This document shows positions 42,019-51,111 of a DNA stretch of 64,000 nucleotides, piece after piece (the first letter of the stretch is position 1; the number at the start of each line of letters is the position of its first letter). The position numbers and the translations under genes are program-made. The DNA is from Pseudomonas gingeri (GTDB lineage: Bacteria; Pseudomonadota; Gammaproteobacteria; Pseudomonadales; Pseudomonadaceae), in contig NZ_JACAOS010000019.1 of assembly GCF_013386165.1 (NCBI RefSeq), positions 1-64,000 of the forward strand, written 5' to 3'. The notes beneath the pieces were generated by a model. The model searched no databases, was not told the origin of the DNA, and saw only the letters and a list, made by a program, of their open reading frames with translations.

Positions 42019-44256
42019 TCAGCCTTGTTCGATGCGGTTACGCCCGGCATTCTTGGCCCGGTAAAGCGCCTCATCGGCTCTTTTCAACGCATGGTCGCTA
42101 CGCTCTCCGCTCCTGAACGCCGACAGGCCGACCGATACCGTAATCGTCACGCGCTCGCCCTTGAAGTGAAACGGGCAGGCCGCGATGGCCGCGCGCAAGC
42201 CCTCGACCAACTTGAGCCCCGCCGTGACCGAGGTATTGGGCACCAGCAGGACAAACTCCTCGCCGCCGAAACGGGCAATGAAGTCGCCGGGGCGCAGGCG
42301 CTTGCGCAGCTCGCCGGCAATGATCTTCAACACCTTGTCGCCGGCCAGATGGCCGTAGTTGTCGTTGATCCGTTTGAAATGGTCGAGATCAAGCATGGCG
42401 ATCAGCAGACTATTGCCCCGCTGCTGCCACTGCTCCATCTCCTGCTCCAGCCGCTCGCTCCAGGCCGCACGATTGGGCAGGCCAGTCAGCGGGTCGACCA
42501 GGGCTTTCTGGCGCTGCTCCTCAAGGTGATCACGATAGACCTGGGCCTCCTGCTCCATATGCGCCACCCGTTCGGCCAGGCTTTGCAGGCGCACGGCGAC
42601 TTCCTGTTCGCGGATCGCACGTTGCTGCTGGTGCTGGTCCATGGTGCCCAGCAAGCCTTCGAGGCGGTTTTCCAGGATGTGCTTGAGGCTGTCCAGGTCC
42701 GCGGCGTCCTGCACGCTGCTTTGCAGACTATCGACATGCTCGCGCAATTGGCTGTGTAGTTCGTTCGCCGCCGTACGCCCTTCGGCGTGGCCAGCACTGG
42801 CCGCCTGCAGGTTGCTCTGGAATGACTCCAGGCGTTCGTTGAGTTGCTTGAGGTAGATCTGGAAGTCGTGTTGCCCGCTGTCGTTGATCGCCAGCATCAA
42901 CACCGCCAGGTCATCGAGGATCGGCAGCAGTTCGTACCAGTTCAGCCCATGTTCGAGGCGATGACGCATGGCTTCGGCATGGGCCTGGTGACGCTCGGGC
43001 AGGGTCAGGTCATTGAGCAGGCCCAACAACGTCGACTCGATATGTTCGGCCACCGAGCTGTAGGACGGCTCCGGGGATTCGGGCAAGGCAAACAGCACAT
43101 CCGGCTCGGGGTATTCCGGGTCGACGGCGGCCAGCGCTTCGGCCATCACCGGCGGTAACGGCAGGCTGTCGATAAACACCGCAGGTGCGGGATGCAGCAC
43201 TGGGACTAGCACTTCAGGCGGTGCGGCTGCCTCGACGACAGGCACAGGCACGACGTTGGGCTCGTTGGGCTCGGCCGCCGCAACCGGCGACGGCGGTTGG
43301 CCATCCGCGCTCGCCGGGGCCGCGGGCGGCGCTTCGAGCACCGGCTTGGCGACGGCTGCCGATGACTCCGGCGGTATAACCGACGGCACATAGGCCACCG
43401 CCTCGACCGGTTTGGCCGCGAGCACCGGCTCGGGCTCAGCCGCAGGTAGCAGCGGCGCTTCGGGCTCGACTGACACGACGGCCTCGACCGGGGCCACAGG
43501 GGCGGGCGGCGCGGCGACAGTGGCAGTTACGGGCGCAGGTGCTGCGGATGCGGTGGGTGCAGCAGGTGCTGCGGGAGCAGGTGCAGGTGCAGGTGCAGGT
43601 GCAGGTGCAGGTGCAGGTGCAGGTGCAGCCTCCGACACCTCGACCTCGGGTTCACGCGCCACGGGTTCGGCAGCGTGGGCAGGAATCTCCTGGGCCCCGG
43701 AGGGCTGACCCGGTGCTTCCGGCGCGTTTTCCTTGCCACCGAACAGCCGTTGCAACAGACCGGGGCGGCCCGGCTCGGCCGGATGCTCAAGCTGCGTCAA
43801 CGCCTTGCCCTGCAGGCCACTGAGTTCGCTGAGCAGCAAGGGGATTTCCCGCACCTGACCGGCACGCCCCTCAAGCTGTTTGGCGAAGTTCTTCAGCGGC
43901 CGCCGGACTTCACGGGGCAGCGGCAAGGATTGCAGTTGGGTCACCAGCGCGCTCAACGCGGTGCTCACCTGTTCGGCACGGGTCTCACGGCGCTGTTCGG
44001 AGTCAAGCACGGCCTTTTCCAGGCGGGGCAACAGGGCCGCCAGGGCTGCGTCCATATCGTCGCTGCGGACGATATCGCGCATTTCCTTCATGCACTGGTC
44101 AACTGCGCTGTCGGTGCCCTCGGCCGCCAGGGTACTGCGCACCAGCCCACGGCGAAGCAAGTCCAGGCGGGCGTCCCAACGACGCTCGAGCTTTTCCTGT
44201 TTTTCAATGCTTTTAAGGTATTTCTCTTTCCAGCGTTCGACTTCTTCGCTGCTCAT
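42019..44256 (-). CDS. dgcH: GGDEF diguanylate cyclase with long Ala/Pro linker (DgcH-like)
   Basis: A 745-residue protein. An N-terminal helical domain (1-160, ERWKEKYLKSIEKQEKLERRWDARL) is joined by a long Ala/Pro/Val-rich linker (about 160-400) to a helical middle part and a C-terminal GGDEF domain (LTGLPNRAAW; active-site GGEEF at 664-668). It makes c-di-GMP and is cytosolic, since no membrane helix is seen. Linker DNA holds a (CAGGTG)8 repeat coding (Ala-Pro) units. Synteny with dsbA, EEP gene and ampDh2 fits DgcH of P. aeruginosa. Confidence 0.87.
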   Translation of the reverse strand: MSSEEVERWKEKYLKSIEKQEKLERRWDARLDLLRRGLVRSTLAAEGTDSAVDQCMKEMRDIVRSDDMDAALAALLPRLEKAVLDSEQRRETRAEQVSTALSALVTQLQSLPLPREVRRPLKNFAKQLEGRAGQVREIPLLLSELSGLQGKALTQLEHPAEPGRPGLLQRLFGGKENAPEAPGQPSGAQEIPAHAAEPVAREPEVEVSEAAPAPAPAPAPAPAPAPAPAAPAAPTASAAPAPVTATVAAPPAPVAPVEAVVSVEPEAPLLPAAEPEPVLAAKPVEAVAYVPSVIPPESSAAVAKPVLEAPPAAPASADGQPPSPVAAAEPNEPNVVPVPVVEAAAPPEVLVPVLHPAPAVFIDSLPLPPVMAEALAAVDPEYPEPDVLFALPESPEPSYSSVAEHIESTLLGLLNDLTLPERHQAHAEAMRHRLEHGLNWYELLPILDDLAVLMLAINDSGQHDFQIYLKQLNERLESFQSNLQAASAGHAEGRTAANELHSQLREHVDSLQSSVQDAADLDSLKHILENRLEGLLGTMDQHQQQRAIREQEVAVRLQSLAERVAHMEQEAQVYRDHLEEQRQKALVDPLTGLPNRAAWSERLEQEMEQWQQRGNSLLIAMLDLDHFKRINDNYGHLAGDKVLKIIAGELRKRLRPGDFIARFGGEEFVLLVPNTSVTAGLKLVEGLRAAIAACPFHFKGERVTITVSVGLSAFRSGERSDHALKRADEALYRAKNAGRNRIEQG
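43578..43628. repeat. Hexanucleotide tandem repeat (CAGGTG)8 inside the GGDEF gene
   Basis: The unit CAGGTG is repeated eight times plus CAG without interruption. On the coding strand it encodes alternating Ala and Pro (about residues 210-226). Six bases keep the frame, so slippage would change linker length by two residues without breaking the protein. Confidence 0.93.
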
Positions 44257-44273
44257 GCCGGCGTCCGCGAGAT

Positions 44274-45134
44274 TTAGCTACTCAAGGCCGGCAACGTATC
44301 AGAACCAATGGAGCCTGGCAGACGAATTTCGACGGCCACCGGCAAATGATCGGAAATGGGTTGGGCCAGCACCTCGACTCGCTCCAACGTCAGGCTGGGG
44401 CTGAGCAGAATGTGGTCCAGGCAACGCTGCGGACGCCAACTGGGAAAAGTGGCCTCCACCTGCGGTGCGAGCAAGCCGAGATCGCGTAAAGGCGAGTGTA
44501 GCAGCAGGTCGCTGGCATGGGTGTTCATGTCGCCCATCAGGACCTGATGCCGAAAACCGCCGATCAATTCACGGATATAGGCCAGCTGGCGGGTACGGGT
44601 GCGCGCGCCCAAAGCCAGGTGCATCATCACCACCACCAAGGCCTCCGGCCCCTCGCCAAAACGCACGAGAATGGCCCCGCGACCAGCTGGCCCCGGCAAT
44701 GGGTGATCTTCGATCGCCCAGGGCCGCAAACGGCTCAGCACCCCATTGCTGTGCTGGGCCAGGCGTCCGAGGTTGCGATTGAGTTGCTGGTACCAGTAGG
44801 GAAAGGCCCCGAGCTGGGCCAGGTGCTCGACCTGGTTGACGTAGCCTGAGCGCAGGCTGCCGCCATCGGCCTCTTGAAGCGCCACCAGGTCGAAATCGGC
44901 GAGCAGGCCGCCGATCTTCTGCAGGTTGTCCGCCCGCCCGGTGTGCGGCAACAGGTGTTGCCAGCCACGGGTCAGGTAATGTCGATAGCGCTGGGTGCTG
45001 ATGCCCACCTGGATATTGAAACTGAGCAGGCGCAAGCGGTTGTCCGCCGGCAGGCCGGTGCTCTCCAGGTGACGCTCGTTGACCTTGGGTTGATGCAGGC
45101 CAACGAGACGCTCCGCCCCCCAGTGCCCGATCAC
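44274..45134 (-). CDS. Endonuclease/exonuclease/phosphatase family protein
   Basis: A 286-residue EEP-fold hydrolase. LLSFNIQVGIS, LVALQEADGGSLRS, LMGDMNTHASDLLL and PISDHLPVAVEI supply the metal and catalytic Asn/Glu/Asp/His residues of the family. There is no signal peptide. The substrate may be nucleic acid or a phosphoester; nothing decides. It lies 17 bases upstream of the GGDEF gene and 10 bases downstream of dsbA, all on the same strand, so probably cotranscribed, as in P. aeruginosa. Confidence 0.88.
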   Translation of the reverse strand: MIGHWGAERLVGLHQPKVNERHLESTGLPADNRLRLLSFNIQVGISTQRYRHYLTRGWQHLLPHTGRADNLQKIGGLLADFDLVALQEADGGSLRSGYVNQVEHLAQLGAFPYWYQQLNRNLGRLAQHSNGVLSRLRPWAIEDHPLPGPAGRGAILVRFGEGPEALVVVMMHLALGARTRTRQLAYIRELIGGFRHQVLMGDMNTHASDLLLHSPLRDLGLLAPQVEATFPSWRPQRCLDHILLSPSLTLERVEVLAQPISDHLPVAVEIRLPGSIGSDTLPALSS

Positions 45135-45144
45135 GGCGGCGGCC

Positions 45145-45789
45145 TTACTTGGCCGCCGTCGTGGCCGCTCGCTCTTTGGCGATCAACTGGTCGGCGACAT
45201 TCAGCGCGGCTTCCGGACCACCGGCGGTGCCGAGGTCGAAGCGGTATTTGCCATTGACGATCATGGTCGGTACGCCGGAAATGCCGTACTGCTCAGCCAA
45301 GTCCTTGGCCTTTTTCATCTGCCCCTTGATGGCGAACGAGTTGAAGGTATCGAGGAACTTCTGCTTGTCGACGCCCTGGGTGGCGAGGAAATCGGCCATT
45401 TCTTCAGGCTGGGTCATCTTGTGGGTTTTCTGCACTTCTTCGAACACCGCCTTGTGCACACGGGCTTCCACACCCATGGCTTCCAGGGTCAGGAACATTT
45501 GCCCATGGGCGTTCCACGGGCCGCCGAAAATGGCCGGAACACGCACGAAGTTCACGTCGCTGGGCAGCTTCTCGGCCCAAGGATTGATGGTCGGTTCAAA
45601 GGCATAGCAATGCGGGCAGCCGTACCAGAAGAATTCGATCACTTCGATCTTGCCAGGGACTGAAACCTGTACTGGTTTTTCCAGCTCGACGTAGGTCTTG
45701 CCGGCCTCCAGCGGCACATCGGCGGCCTGGGCCGACATGCCGAACAGGCTGGCGGTGACGAGTGCGGCGCTGAGAATCAGATTACGCAT
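45145..45789 (-). CDS. dsbA: Periplasmic thiol:disulfide oxidoreductase DsbA
   Basis: A 214-residue thioredoxin-fold protein with a signal peptide (ending AQA, residue 22) and active site Cys58-Pro-His-Cys61 in FFWYGCPHCYAFEP. The cis-proline loop GVPTMIVNGKY is present. It oxidises cysteine pairs in exported proteins, with DsbB as electron acceptor. ATG 45789 with CAGGAG upstream is used; the open frame further upstream has no support. Located between the cytochrome c4 gene and the EEP gene, the order conserved in Pseudomonas. Confidence 0.95.
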   Translation of the reverse strand: MRNLILSAALVTASLFGMSAQAADVPLEAGKTYVELEKPVQVSVPGKIEVIEFFWYGCPHCYAFEPTINPWAEKLPSDVNFVRVPAIFGGPWNAHGQMFLTLEAMGVEARVHKAVFEEVQKTHKMTQPEEMADFLATQGVDKQKFLDTFNSFAIKGQMKKAKDLAEQYGISGVPTMIVNGKYRFDLGTAGGPEAALNVADQLIAKERAATTAAK

Positions 45790-45996
45790 GCTTTGCTCCT
45801 GGACATGGATAAGTCGCCTCAGACGCGACCTGTAACTCAGACAGACCGGGGCGGGCTCTAGTTCGGTAATTAGTGTAACGGCAGCGGCCACAAAAAAGGG
45901 CGGCCAAGGCCACCCTTTTATCGTTACAGCCATGGATTAATCGATCATTAACGTTGCCAAAGATGACAATCGCTCGACCCTCCGACTGTCAGAGCC

Positions 45997-46602
45997 TCAG
46001 TGCAGGCCCTGTACGTAGCTGGAGACGGCTTCGATATCCTTGTTGCTCATCTTCGCGGCGATGCTCTGCATGATCTTGGTATCGCCGTCGTTGGTGCGGT
46101 TGCCTTCGCGGAAGTCGGTCAGCTGCTTGGCGACGTATTGCGCATGCTGGCCGCTCAGGTGCGGGAAACCGGCGGCGGCGTTGCCCGCGCCATTGGGCGA
46201 GTGGCAACCGATGCAGGACGGCATGCCCTGGTCGAGCTTGCCACCGCGGAACAACTCTTCACCGTGGGCCACGACCTTGGGATCGGCGGCGCCGACGCTG
46301 CCTTGCTGGCTGGAAAAGTAGGCGGCGATGTCAGACAGGTCCTGATCGCTCAGGTTGGTCAGCAGACCGGTCATTTCCAGTACCGTGCGCTTGCCGGACT
46401 TGATGTCCTGCATCTGCTTGGTCAGGTAGCGCTCGCCCTGGCCGGCGAGTTTCGGAAAGTTGGGGGCCATGCTGTTGCCGTCTGGCCCGTGGCAGGCTCC
46501 GCAGACGGCGGCCTTGGCCTGACCGGCCTTGGCATCGCCAGCGGCCTGGGCCAGGCCTGTGATCCCCAGGGTCAACAGCAGACTCACGATCAGTTTGTTC
46601 AT
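45997..46602 (-). CDS. cc4: Diheme cytochrome c4
   Basis: A 201-residue periplasmic cytochrome with a signal peptide (ending AQA) and two CxxCH heme sites: Cys34-Cys37-His38 (CGACHGPDG) and Cys130-Cys133-His134 (CIGCHSPNG). The two halves are homologous, as in cytochrome c4, which feeds electrons to cbb3 or related terminal oxidases. Conserved methionines provide the axial ligands. Located next to the c5-type cytochrome gene on the same strand. Confidence 0.95.
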   Translation of the reverse strand: MNKLIVSLLLTLGITGLAQAAGDAKAGQAKAAVCGACHGPDGNSMAPNFPKLAGQGERYLTKQMQDIKSGKRTVLEMTGLLTNLSDQDLSDIAAYFSSQQGSVGAADPKVVAHGEELFRGGKLDQGMPSCIGCHSPNGAGNAAAGFPHLSGQHAQYVAKQLTDFREGNRTNDGDTKIMQSIAAKMSNKDIEAVSSYVQGLH

Positions 46603-46647
46603 CAGCTAATCCAACTACGGCTAAGGGTTAAGAGTTATGGACCGGGC

Positions 46648-46938
46648 TTACTCGCTCATCCACTGGATGATGCTTCGGTAATCCTCGGTACTGCAGTCCA
46701 TGCACAAACCACGCGGCGGCATCGCCTTGAAACCCTGGGTCACGTGTTGCACCAACGTCTCCATACCTTGCGCCAATCTTGGCTTCCAGGCCGCCTGGTC
46801 ACCCTTTTCAGGGGCCATCGGCAGCTGTCCGGCATGGCAGGCACCACAAACACGGTTGTACACGGCCTCCGGATCCTGTGTAGCCTGCGCGCTGTAAAGC
46901 GGCATCAAGAGTCCGGCGGCCAGCAGCCATTGGGTCAT
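46648..46938 (-). CDS. Cytochrome c5-type monoheme cytochrome
   Basis: A 96-residue exported cytochrome with a signal peptide (ending near AQA, residue 19). Heme site Cys31-Gly-Ala-Cys34-His35, axial Met73 in KAMPPRG, and Cys79/Cys82 (CMDCS), the extra disulfide of cytochrome c5. ATG 46938 is used because AGAAGG precedes it and the signal peptide starts there; the longer frame continues upstream with no support. It sits 45 bases upstream of cc4 in the same direction and likely shares its transcript. Confidence 0.88.
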   Translation of the reverse strand: MTQWLLAAGLLMPLYSAQATQDPEAVYNRVCGACHAGQLPMAPEKGDQAAWKPRLAQGMETLVQHVTQGFKAMPPRGLCMDCSTEDYRSIIQWMSE

Positions 46939-47127
46939 AAATGACCTTCTCAGGGTTGGGGACGTCCCACGTTCTAGTGCGCGGTCTAGGTCTATCGCCC
47001 CCATGGGCCTTATCCTGTGTATGGACAAAGCACACACAAAATCTGCGGCATTATATACTGGCGCTACTGAAACGGAAATGACACTGCTGCCGCGTCCATC
47101 CCCGGCACCGCCCATATCGGAAATCCC

Positions 47128-47772
47128 ATGCAACTCAAGAACCCCATTCTCGGCCTGTGCCAACAGTCCACCTTCATGCTCAGCGCCGCCAAAGTCGACC
47201 AGTGCCCGGACGACGAAGGTTTTGAAGTGGCCTTTGCCGGCCGTTCCAACGCCGGTAAATCCAGCGCCCTCAACACCCTGACCCATGCGAGCCTGGCGCG
47301 CACCTCGAAAACCCCGGGGCGCACACAGCTACTGAATTTCTTCAAGCTAGACGATGATCGGCGTCTGGTCGACCTGCCGGGCTACGGATATGCAAAAGTT
47401 CCGATTCCGCTGAAGCTGCACTGGCAGCGTCACCTGGAAGCGTACCTGGGTGGTCGCGAGAGCCTGAAGGGTCTGATCCTGATGATGGACATCCGCCATC
47501 CGATGACCGACTTCGACCTGTTGATGCTCGATTGGGCGGTGGCCAGCGGCATGCCGATGCACATCCTGCTGACCAAGGCCGACAAGCTGACCTACGGCGC
47601 GGCGAAAAACACCTTGCTCAAGGTGCAGGCGGAAATTCGCAAGGGCTGGGGCGATGCCATCAGCATCCAGCTGTTCTCGGCGCCGAAACGCCAGGGCCTG
47701 GAAGAGGCCTACACCGTATTGGCCGACTGGATGGAACTGGCGGACAAGGGCGCCGAGGAAGCCGCAGAATAA
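47128..47772 (+). CDS. engB: Ribosome-biogenesis GTPase EngB/YihA
   Basis: A 214-residue TRAFAC GTPase: G1 GRSNAGKSS at 38-46, G3 DLPGYGYA at 82-89 and G4 TKAD at 149-152. The 47-58 start of LNTLTHASLART and GRTQLLNFF give the G2 region. It aids assembly of the large ribosomal subunit (the YihA/YsxC family) and is usually essential. It is separated from the divergent c5-type gene by about 190 bases and from polA by the ersA sRNA locus. Confidence 0.93.
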   Translation: MQLKNPILGLCQQSTFMLSAAKVDQCPDDEGFEVAFAGRSNAGKSSALNTLTHASLARTSKTPGRTQLLNFFKLDDDRRLVDLPGYGYAKVPIPLKLHWQRHLEAYLGGRESLKGLILMMDIRHPMTDFDLLMLDWAVASGMPMHILLTKADKLTYGAAKNTLLKVQAEIRKGWGDAISIQLFSAPKRQGLEEAYTVLADWMELADKGAEEAAE

Positions 47773-47839
47773 AGCTGCTTTTAGCTTTTGAGGCCCGACA
47801 GACGGACATAAAACTGTCTGTGGTGCGTTCAGGCAAGGC

Positions 47840-47901
47840 AAACGTGCGGCGTGAAAGGCGAAGTTTACTGGCTGTAAATGAGTCTTTCACGCCGCACGTT
47901 T
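47840..47901. repeat. Perfect 18-bp inverted repeat with 26-base loop
   Basis: AAACGTGCGGCGTGAAAG (47840-47857) is exactly reversed at 47884-47901. The loop contains TTTACTGGCTGTAAA. The structure lies 67 bases downstream of engB, ahead of the ersA terminator. It could terminate engB, but looks more like an intergenic mobile palindrome. No T-run follows. Confidence 0.8.
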
Positions 47902-47937
47902 AACACAGCATGAGCCCGCCACAGCCAGTTTTAGGGT

Positions 47938-48068
47938 AAAAAAAACCCCGGACTTCGTATGGGGAGGGGAAGTTCGGGGTCCAAGTTCCGAACCGCTAGG
48001 GCGGCGTCCGGAATATCTGCCAACACTTAACACAACATAGGAGCATCGAAGGGCTTCACCAGCCATTC
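47938..48068 (-). ncRNA. ersA: ErsA small regulatory RNA (Spot 42 locus)
   Basis: The RNA lies between engB and polA, the site of spf in enterics and ersA in Pseudomonas, and is about 131 nt long. Its 5' end follows a promoter of AlgU type (see 48075-48102), and its 3' end is a terminator: CCCCGAACTT and AAGTCCGGGG (47946-47955/47970-47979) followed on the minus strand by eight T. ErsA in P. aeruginosa is an AlgU-controlled, Hfq-associated envelope-stress RNA that represses algC and oprD. The position, size and promoter support the call; sequence identity was recalled, not computed. Confidence 0.85.
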
Positions 48069-48074
48069 AGTAAC

Positions 48075-48102
48075 TCTGAGTGTGGTTTTGCCGATTTAGT
48101 TC
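48075..48102 (-). promoter_or_regulatory. AlgU (sigma-22) promoter of ersA
   Basis: On the minus strand GAACTA (48097-48102), a 17-base spacer and TCAGA (48075-48079) match the GAACTT-N16/17-TCTGA consensus closely. The transcription start should be about 48068, giving the expected RNA length. Confidence 0.8.
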
Positions 48103-48217
48103 CAAAAATTTTCAAAAACTATTTGGCATAAGTGACGGGCATCTCTGAACTAATGGCCTTTCGATAGTGCTTTACCGCGACGTCATGTCACGGCAAAACA
48201 CAGCCAAAAACCGCGAC

Positions 48218-51037
48218 TCAGTGCGCCTCATCCCAGTTGTTGCCCACGCCCACGTCCACCAGCAGCGGCACATCCAGCTGCACCGCACCGCTCATATGGA
48301 CGCGGATCTGCTCGCTGACTTCCGCCACCAGGTCCTCGCGCACTTCCAGCACCAGTTCATCGTGCACCTGAAGGATGACCCGGGCATCCAGGCCGGATTC
48401 GCCGAGCCAGTTATCCACCGCCACCATGGCCTTCTTGATGATGTCCGCCGCCGTGCCCTGCATCGGCGCGTTGATCGCCGTGCGCTCGGCGCCAGCGCGC
48501 TCCTGGGGACGATTGGAGTGGATCTCCGGCAAGTACAGCCGACGCCCGAACAGGGTCTCGACATAACCCTGCTCCGAGGCCTGGCCGCGAGTGCGCTCCA
48601 TGTATTCGCGAACCCCCGGATAGCGGGCGAAATACACGTCGATGTAAGCCTTGGCGGTCTTGGTGTCGACGCCGATGTCCTTGCCCAGCTTCTGCGCGCC
48701 CATGCCGTAGATCAGGCCGAAGTTGATGGCCTTGGCGCTGCGGCGCTGGTCAGACGTGACCTCGCCCAGCTCGACCTTGAACACTTCCGCCGCCGTCGCC
48801 GTGTGCACGTCGAGGTTGTGGCGGAAGGCATTGAGCAAGCCTTCGTCCTTGGACAAGTGGGCCATGATCCGCAGCTCGATCTGCGAATAGTCCGCCGCCA
48901 GCAGCTTGTAGCCTGGGGGCGCGATGAACGCCTGGCGGATCCGCCGCCCTTCGGCGGTGCGCACCGGGATGTTCTGCAGGTTCGGATCGCTGGAGGACAG
49001 CCGCCCGGTCGCCGCTACCGCCTGGTGATAGGAGGTGTGGATACGCCCGGTACGCGGGTTGATCTGCTCCGGCAGGCGATCGGTGTAGGTGCTTTTCAGC
49101 TTGCTCATGGAGCGGTACTGCATCAGTACCTTGGGCAACGGATAGTCGTCTTCGGCCAGCTTGGCCAGGACTTCCTCAGCCGTGGACGCCTGGCCCTTGC
49201 CGGTCTTCTTCAGCACCGGCAGGCCGAGCTTCTCGTAGAGGATCGCGCCCAGTTGCTTGGGCGAGCCGAGGTTGAACTCCTCGCCGGCGATCACGAAGGC
49301 TTCGCGCTCCAGCTCCACCATCTTCTTGCCCAGCTCGATGCTCTGCACCCCGAGCAAGTCGGCATCCACCAGCGCACCCTGGCGTTCGATCCGCGCCAGC
49401 ACCGGCACCAGCGGCATTTCGATATCGGTCAGCACGCTGAGCAGGCTCGGCTCGGCGGCCAGTTGCTCATGCAGGGCCAGGTGCAGACGCAAGGTCACGT
49501 CGGCGTCTTCAGCGGCATACGGCCCGGCCTGCTCCAGGGGTATCTGATCGAAGGTCAGCTGCTTGGCGCCCTTGCCGGCGATGTCCTGGAAGCTGACGGT
49601 GTCGTAGTCGAGGTACTTCTTCGCCAGGCTGTCCATATCGTGCCGGGTCGCCGTGGCGTTGAGCACGTAGGATTCGAGCATGGTGTCGAAAGCGATGCCG
49701 CGCACCGTGATGCCGCACGCCGGGTCACCGCCGATGGCGCAGTTGGCGAGGATATTCATGTCGAACTTGGCGTGTTGGCCGACCTTGAGCTTTTCCGGAT
49801 CTTCCAGCAACGGCTTCAAGGCCCGCAACACGCTGTCGCGGTCCAGTTGCTGCGGTACATCGAGATAGCTATGGGTCAGCGGCACATAGGCGGCTTCATT
49901 GGCTTGTACGGCGAAGGAAACACCGACCAACTGCGCCTGCTGCGCGTCGATCCCGGTAGTTTCGGTGTCGAAGGCGAAGAGTTTGGCGCCCTTGAGCTTC
50001 TCCAGCCAGGCATCGAAACGGGCCTGGTCGAGAAGGGTTTCGTACTGTGGCTCACTGGGAACTTCGGCCACCGGCGGGTTAGCGCCCGTCGATTCGGCAT
50101 CGAAGAGCCCGGCGCTCTCGGCCACAGGTGCCGCAGCCGCCGCCAGCTCGATGCGCTTGGCTTCACGCTGCAACTCGTCGATCCAACTCTTGAACTCCAG
50201 CTCGGCATACAGCTCGGCGAGCTTTTCCCGGTCCGGTTCGCCCAGGTGCAGATCGTCCAGGCCGACCTCCAGCGGCACATCGACCTTGATGGTCGCCAAC
50301 CGGTAGGACAGGAACGCCATGTCCTTGTGCTCGAGCAACTTGGCCGGCAAAGTCTTGGCCCCGCGAATCGGCAGGTTCGGCACCTCGTCGAGCTGCTCGT
50401 ACAGTTCTTTCAAACCCCCATTGACCCCCACCAGCAAGGCCACCGCAGTTTTCTCGCCGACACCCTTGACCCCCGGAATGTTGTCGGAAGAGTCACCCAT
50501 CAACGCCAGCAGGTCGATGATCTGCTCTGGAGCGACACCAAACTTCGCCTTCACGCCCTCCACGTCCATCGAGGTTTCGTTCATGGTATTGACCAGGGTA
50601 ATGTGCCCGTCGACCAACTGCGCCATGTCCTTGTCACCGGTGGAAATCACCACCGGACGGTCGGCGGCCGCGCTGCTGCGGGCCAGGGTGCCGATCACAT
50701 CGTCGGCTTCCACGCCTTCCACGCACAGCAACGGGAAACCCAGGGCGCGCACGCTGGCATGCAGCGGCTCGATCTGCACGCGCATGTCGTCGGGCATACT
50801 TGGGCGGTTGGCCTTGTAGTCGGCGTACATTTCATCGCGAAAGGTCCCACCCTTGGCGTCGAAGACCACCGCGAACGGGCTTTGTGGATACTGTTTACGC
50901 AGGCTTCTGAGCATGTTCAGCACGCCCTTGACCGCCCCGGTGGGCAAGCCCTTGGACGTGGTGAGCGGCGGCATCGCGTGAAAGGCGCGATACAGGTAGG
51001 AAGAACCGTCCACCAGGACGAGAGGGGCTTGGCTCAT
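48218..51037 (-). CDS. polA: DNA polymerase I
   Basis: A 939-residue family A polymerase. The N-terminal 5'-nuclease domain begins MSQAPLVLVDGSSYLYRAFHAM with VFDAKGGTFR and GDSSDNIPG. The 3'-5' exonuclease motif FDTETTGID is intact, so proofreading is expected. Polymerase motifs: ADYSQIELRIMAHLS (A), RRSAKAINFGLIYGMG (B) and LQVHDELVLEV (C). It completes Okazaki fragments and fills repair gaps. ATG 51037 is chosen to fit family N-termini; the frame could begin four codons earlier. Its promoter region is shared with the divergent DUF2782 gene (74 bases). Confidence 0.96.
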   Translation of the reverse strand: MSQAPLVLVDGSSYLYRAFHAMPPLTTSKGLPTGAVKGVLNMLRSLRKQYPQSPFAVVFDAKGGTFRDEMYADYKANRPSMPDDMRVQIEPLHASVRALGFPLLCVEGVEADDVIGTLARSSAAADRPVVISTGDKDMAQLVDGHITLVNTMNETSMDVEGVKAKFGVAPEQIIDLLALMGDSSDNIPGVKGVGEKTAVALLVGVNGGLKELYEQLDEVPNLPIRGAKTLPAKLLEHKDMAFLSYRLATIKVDVPLEVGLDDLHLGEPDREKLAELYAELEFKSWIDELQREAKRIELAAAAAPVAESAGLFDAESTGANPPVAEVPSEPQYETLLDQARFDAWLEKLKGAKLFAFDTETTGIDAQQAQLVGVSFAVQANEAAYVPLTHSYLDVPQQLDRDSVLRALKPLLEDPEKLKVGQHAKFDMNILANCAIGGDPACGITVRGIAFDTMLESYVLNATATRHDMDSLAKKYLDYDTVSFQDIAGKGAKQLTFDQIPLEQAGPYAAEDADVTLRLHLALHEQLAAEPSLLSVLTDIEMPLVPVLARIERQGALVDADLLGVQSIELGKKMVELEREAFVIAGEEFNLGSPKQLGAILYEKLGLPVLKKTGKGQASTAEEVLAKLAEDDYPLPKVLMQYRSMSKLKSTYTDRLPEQINPRTGRIHTSYHQAVAATGRLSSSDPNLQNIPVRTAEGRRIRQAFIAPPGYKLLAADYSQIELRIMAHLSKDEGLLNAFRHNLDVHTATAAEVFKVELGEVTSDQRRSAKAINFGLIYGMGAQKLGKDIGVDTKTAKAYIDVYFARYPGVREYMERTRGQASEQGYVETLFGRRLYLPEIHSNRPQERAGAERTAINAPMQGTAADIIKKAMVAVDNWLGESGLDARVILQVHDELVLEVREDLVAEVSEQIRVHMSGAVQLDVPLLVDVGVGNNWDEAH

Positions 51038-51111
51038 GAGTAGGATCAACCTTTTCGGCGGGTGCGGCGGTAGAATAGCCGGACCGTTGACGACAAAGGG
51101 ACAAGGTTATC

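Noticed and set aside
43560..43640. The CAGGTG repeats as a CRISPR-like or satellite array
   Set aside because: The units are six bases without spacers and lie inside a coding frame; it is a simple-sequence repeat.
48167..51043. A 958-codon open frame on the plus strand, opposite polA
   Set aside because: It is a mirror frame of the polymerase gene in GC-rich DNA, rich in His, Gln, Arg and Gly with no recognisable family and no ribosome site; polA itself has every expected motif.
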